A stretch of DNA of 64,000 nt from Candidatus Saccharimonadota bacterium. Its GTDB lineage: Bacteria > Patescibacteriota > Saccharimonadia > Saccharimonadales > Saccharimonadaceae. Position 1 is the stretch's first letter; each line of letters opens with the position of its first letter. The translations under genes were made by a program, and so were the position numbers. Shown piece after piece: positions 61,618-64,000 of this stretch. The stretch lies in NCBI GenBank assembly GCA_030445265.1, contig JAUCSC010000001.1, positions 310,001-374,000 on the forward strand, given 5' to 3'. A model generated the notes under the pieces. The model worked only from the letters and a program-made list of their open reading frames with translations, was not told the origin of the DNA and made no database searches.

Positions 61618-62229
61618 ATGAAATCATTTGAACTAAAGCCAATCAGCCCGACGCCTGAAAATGCCCGGCGGGTTATTGAGTTGGCGCAGGCGGATCTCGC
61701 GCAGGCTCGGGGCGTCTATGATGAGACTACCCTGTATCATTCTTTGCATATCGAGCCAGTGAGATTGCAGCAAGAAAAACTCCAGGCCCATAATGAACGC
61801 TACCTCGGGGTATACGCGACCGATCGACTGGTCGCTTTTGCCAAAGTCAATGAGTGGCGTGCCCTTGATCAAGCTCCCTTCGCGCGTGCCAAGCTTTCGT
61901 CTACGGCTTTAAAGGCAAGCGCCCGACTGACGGGCGGCCATTTATTACAGCACCCTTTCCGACCCGTCGATGGCATCCATGCGCTTATTGCCGACATGCA
62001 GCTTGGTTCACGGCACGATGAGGCGCTTGCTGAGCTCGTCGGTGAGATCACCGAGAACTCAGACGCGCGACTCCACGAACTCCGTATTGGCGTTCCGCTC
62101 GACGATCCCGTCACACCAGTCTTGCAGCAGTATGAATTCATGCCGACCGGTCGATTTAGCGACCAGGTACCGGGCGCAGAGGGCATTACGCAGGAATTAT
62201 ACCGCCGGCCAGCTCGGCGAATGAAATAG
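61618..62229 (+). CDS. Hypothetical protein, possibly GNAT-like acetyltransferase
   Basis: The 203-residue protein has a central YLGVYATDRLVAFAKVNEW strand pair (about 62-80), a helix with HALIADMQLGSRHDEALAELVGEI, and an end LHELRIGVPLDDPVTPVLQQYEFMPTGRF that has the pattern of the C-terminal strands of GNAT acetyltransferases. The acetyl-CoA-binding Q/RxxGxG/A loop is not obvious, so the assignment is weak. ATG at 61618 follows AAGGAG by only one base, an unusually short spacing, although the frame is open farther upstream inside clpP. It is probably cotranscribed with clpP and therefore under CIRCE control. Confidence 0.5.
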   Translation: MKSFELKPISPTPENARRVIELAQADLAQARGVYDETTLYHSLHIEPVRLQQEKLQAHNERYLGVYATDRLVAFAKVNEWRALDQAPFARAKLSSTALKASARLTGGHLLQHPFRPVDGIHALIADMQLGSRHDEALAELVGEITENSDARLHELRIGVPLDDPVTPVLQQYEFMPTGRFSDQVPGAEGITQELYRRPARRMK

Positions 62230-62233
62230 TATC

Positions 62234-62262
62234 TTGACTCATTACAGACAAGCAGTCATAAT
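62234..62262 (+). promoter_or_regulatory. Promoter of rpoB
   Basis: TTGACT (62234-62239) and CATAAT (62257-62262) are separated by 17 bases, one of the best promoters in the window. It lies just after the stop of the preceding gene and about 150 bases before the rpoB start. Confidence 0.8.
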
Positions 62263-62417
62263 AGGTGACAAGAAGTAGTGTAGCCTGGGTTTATCATGTC
62301 CTTATGCGCAAGTGGCGGTGCAGACGGAATAACCTCGTGCTTAGGGAATCTTCGGCGCCAAAGAACCCCTTATAAACCTAATCTAACAATCTAATTACGC
62401 GAGGACCAGTATTTATA
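62263..62417 (+). other. Long rpoB leader region
   Basis: About 150 bases separate the promoter from the rpoB ATG, far more than for other genes here. A GGAATCTTCGG segment and CCCC near 62366-62370 may allow a weak stem, and a GCGAGGA site precedes the start by about 11 bases. Short frames (32 codons from ATG 62296, about 36 codons from GTG 62265) exist but have no Shine-Dalgarno site. No known leader element was recognised. Confidence 0.45.
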
Positions 62418-64000
62418 ATGGCAAAAGCTAAGCCTGCATCAGCGAAGCGTGTCTTCTTTACGCAAGACGACACGGCATTATCACTACCAAACTTAATTGC
62501 GCACCAACGTGACAGCTGGCGAGACTTCGTCGAGACCGGCCTCGGCGAGATTTTTGCCGAGCTGAACCCAATCGACGACTACACCGGACAAAAGCTTGCA
62601 CTCCGTTTCAAGGATTACAATTTCCATGATCCGAAGAACACTGAGCAGTTCGCCAAAGAAAACAACTTAACTTTTGACGCGCCGCTACACGCCAATGTCG
62701 AACTGACCAACAAAGTCACCGGTGAAGTTAAAGAGCAGGAAATTTATCTTGGTGACTATCCATGGATGACCGATCGCGGTTCATTCATTATTAATGGCAC
62801 CGAGCGTGTTGTCGTTTCTCAGCTGATTCGATCCGCTGGTGTATTCTTTACCGCTGACAAAGCTGCCACGCGTAATTACTACGGCGCAAAGTTGATTCCT
62901 GGCCGTGGTGCATGGCTCGAATTTGAAACCGCTACCAATGGCGTCCTCTACGTCAAAATTGACCGCCGCCGTAAACTGCCTGTTACGACGTTGTTCCGTG
63001 CCCTTGGTTATTCCAAGACATCTGAAATCAGCGATCTATTTAAAGATGTTGATACCGGTGAAGTAAAATACATCGAAGCCACTCTCGATAAGGACCCGGC
63101 CCGGGGTTCCAATGAAGCATTAATCGAAGTCTACCGACGCCTCCGTCCTGGCGACCTGGCGACTGTTGATAATGCCCGAAGCATGATTGAACGTATGTTC
63201 TTTGACTTTAAGCGCTTTGACTACTCACGTGTTGGTCGTTACAAGCTCAACCAGCGCCTCGGCCTGGAAGTCGCAAACACCACCGAAAACCGTGTTTTCC
63301 AATTGACTGACCTCATCGCGATTGTCCATGAGATTATTCGTCTCAATAACTCACAAGAGCCAGCCGATGACATCGACGCACTTTCAAACCGCCGCGTAAA
63401 ACTCGTTGGTGAGCTCGTTGCTCGTCAGTTCCGTGTTGGTATGCTCCGTATGCAGCGTAATGCTATGGACCGGATGAGTATGAGTGATATCGAAAACGTA
63501 TCGCCAAACCAGCTAATCAATGCGCGACCTGTTGTGGCCGCCGTCCGTGAATTCTTTGCCAGCTCACAGCTTTCACAGCTGATGGACGAAACGAACCCGA
63601 TGGCTGAACTCGCACACAAACGACGACTTAGCTCGCTTGGTCCAGGTGGACTCAGCCGTGAGCGTGCAGGGTTTGATGTCCGTGACACCCACCCGACGCA
63701 CTACGGAAAACTCTGTGTCGTTGAAACACCTGAAGGCGCCAACATCGGCCTGGTGCTCAACCTTGCCTCATATGCCCGTATCAATGAGTACGGCTTTATC
63801 GAGACACCATACCTGAAAGTTGTTGATGGTAAGGTAACGGCTGAAATCGTTTATCTCGACGCCGCTCAAGAAGCCGTCGAAGTCATTGCTGACGCCGGTG
63901 CCTCATTGAACGATGACCGTTCATTTGCTGACGAACGCGTCAGTGCTCGTAACGGCCTCTTCCCTGAGCAGGTTGACGCGACGGAGATCACCTACATGGA
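62418..64000 (+). CDS. rpoB: RNA polymerase beta subunit, 3' partial
   Basis: The frame from ATG 62418 runs to the end of the window, giving 527 complete codons. The product begins MAKAKPASAKRVFFTQDD and shows the beta protrusion and lobe sequences: LPNLIAHQRDSWRDFVETGLGEIFAELNPIDDYTG, EIYLGDYPWMTDRGSFIINGTERVVVSQLIRSAGVFF, and the rifampicin-pocket region SQLSQLMDETNPMAELAHKRRLSSLGPGGLSRERAGF with the following DTHPTHYGKLCVVETPEGANIGL. In the pocket the usual LSQFMD reads LSQLMD. It forms the catalytic core with the beta' subunit, probably encoded just beyond the window. The 3' end is cut off. Confidence 0.97.
   Translation, partial: MAKAKPASAKRVFFTQDDTALSLPNLIAHQRDSWRDFVETGLGEIFAELNPIDDYTGQKLALRFKDYNFHDPKNTEQFAKENNLTFDAPLHANVELTNKVTGEVKEQEIYLGDYPWMTDRGSFIINGTERVVVSQLIRSAGVFFTADKAATRNYYGAKLIPGRGAWLEFETATNGVLYVKIDRRRKLPVTTLFRALGYSKTSEISDLFKDVDTGEVKYIEATLDKDPARGSNEALIEVYRRLRPGDLATVDNARSMIERMFFDFKRFDYSRVGRYKLNQRLGLEVANTTENRVFQLTDLIAIVHEIIRLNNSQEPADDIDALSNRRVKLVGELVARQFRVGMLRMQRNAMDRMSMSDIENVSPNQLINARPVVAAVREFFASSQLSQLMDETNPMAELAHKRRLSSLGPGGLSRERAGFDVRDTHPTHYGKLCVVETPEGANIGLVLNLASYARINEYGFIETPYLKVVDGKVTAEIVYLDAAQEAVEVIADAGASLNDDRSFADERVSARNGLFPEQVDATEITYM

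Noticed and set aside
62296-62394. 32-codon ORF in the rpoB leader
   Set aside because: No Shine-Dalgarno site, about 33 bases after the -10 box, and no recognisable peptide; kept only as part of the leader description.
1-64000. CRISPR array, insertion sequence, prophage or restriction system
   Set aside because: No regular direct repeats, transposase, integrase, phage structural or methylase-restriction genes were seen on either strand.

Overview
The window looks like part of a reduced genome from the Candidate Phyla Radiation (Patescibacteria), most likely a Candidatus Saccharibacteria (TM7) relative. This is inferred from content, because no rRNA gene is present to settle it. TGA is used as an ordinary stop, for example in the ATGA overlaps of pheS-pheT and of the transketolase halves, which argues against the recoded Gracilibacteria/Absconditabacteria. 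Genes are packed tightly, often overlapping by 1 to 14 bases. Information processing, protein quality control, peptidoglycan and sugar-phosphate interconversion genes are present; amino acid, cofactor and lipid biosynthesis genes are absent from this window. I found no prophage, insertion sequence, CRISPR array or rRNA.

Layout. 1-5030: a baeRF-type release-factor-like protein (cut by the window edge), a PAP2 phosphatase, small membrane proteins, rmuC and a divergent aquaporin. 5072-13306: pheS-pheT, a membrane FKBP overlapping thioredoxin reductase, a phospholipase D-like protein, inorganic pyrophosphatase and a RelA/SpoT enzyme. 13396-21481: a carbon block (gap, rpiB-like, rpe, split transketolase, class II aldolase, two PfkB kinases, a LOG-family protein). 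21529-31876: uvrB, gatC-gatA-(HEPN-like membrane protein)-gatB, three small envelope proteins and dnaE. 31890-38454: SPOUT methyltransferase, PilB-like ATPase, rplS, a fused RNase HII-YraN and an M1 aminopeptidase. 38505-46250: secreted HNH nuclease, nusA, clpC with an overlapping membrane metalloprotease-like gene, radA and a PIN-TRAM protein. 46263-54827: PBP1A, tyrS, a HAD phosphatase, recG, a His-rich hydrolase-like protein and rsmD. 54934-64000: two tRNA-Leu genes flanking an FAD oxidase, a TrmH-type methyltransferase, hisS, tig, clpP and the 5' part of rpoB.

Regulation is the most distinctive feature. About twenty genes at the head of transcription units have a TATACT/TATAAT-like -10 hexamer ending only 6 to 9 bases before the start codon, with no room for a ribosome binding site, so they are probably leaderless. 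Genes inside operons use Shine-Dalgarno sites or stop/start overlaps. Several head genes that do have a Shine-Dalgarno site are preceded by a tiny ORF placed close behind the -10 box and ending at or next to that site. Two perfect CIRCE operators (TTAGCACTC-N9-GAGTGCTAA) lie in the promoters of clpC and clpP, which predicts an HrcA-controlled Clp protease regulon that also takes in a membrane zincin-like protein.

Other unusual points are the RNase HII-YraN fusion, a HEPN-like gene inside the gat operon, a PfkB kinase with an unrecognised 175-residue N-terminal domain, a histidyl-tRNA synthetase lacking the motif 3 arginine, and an aquaporin with a histone-tail-like N-terminus and no filter arginine. 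All function calls rest on motif recognition by eye; no database search was possible.
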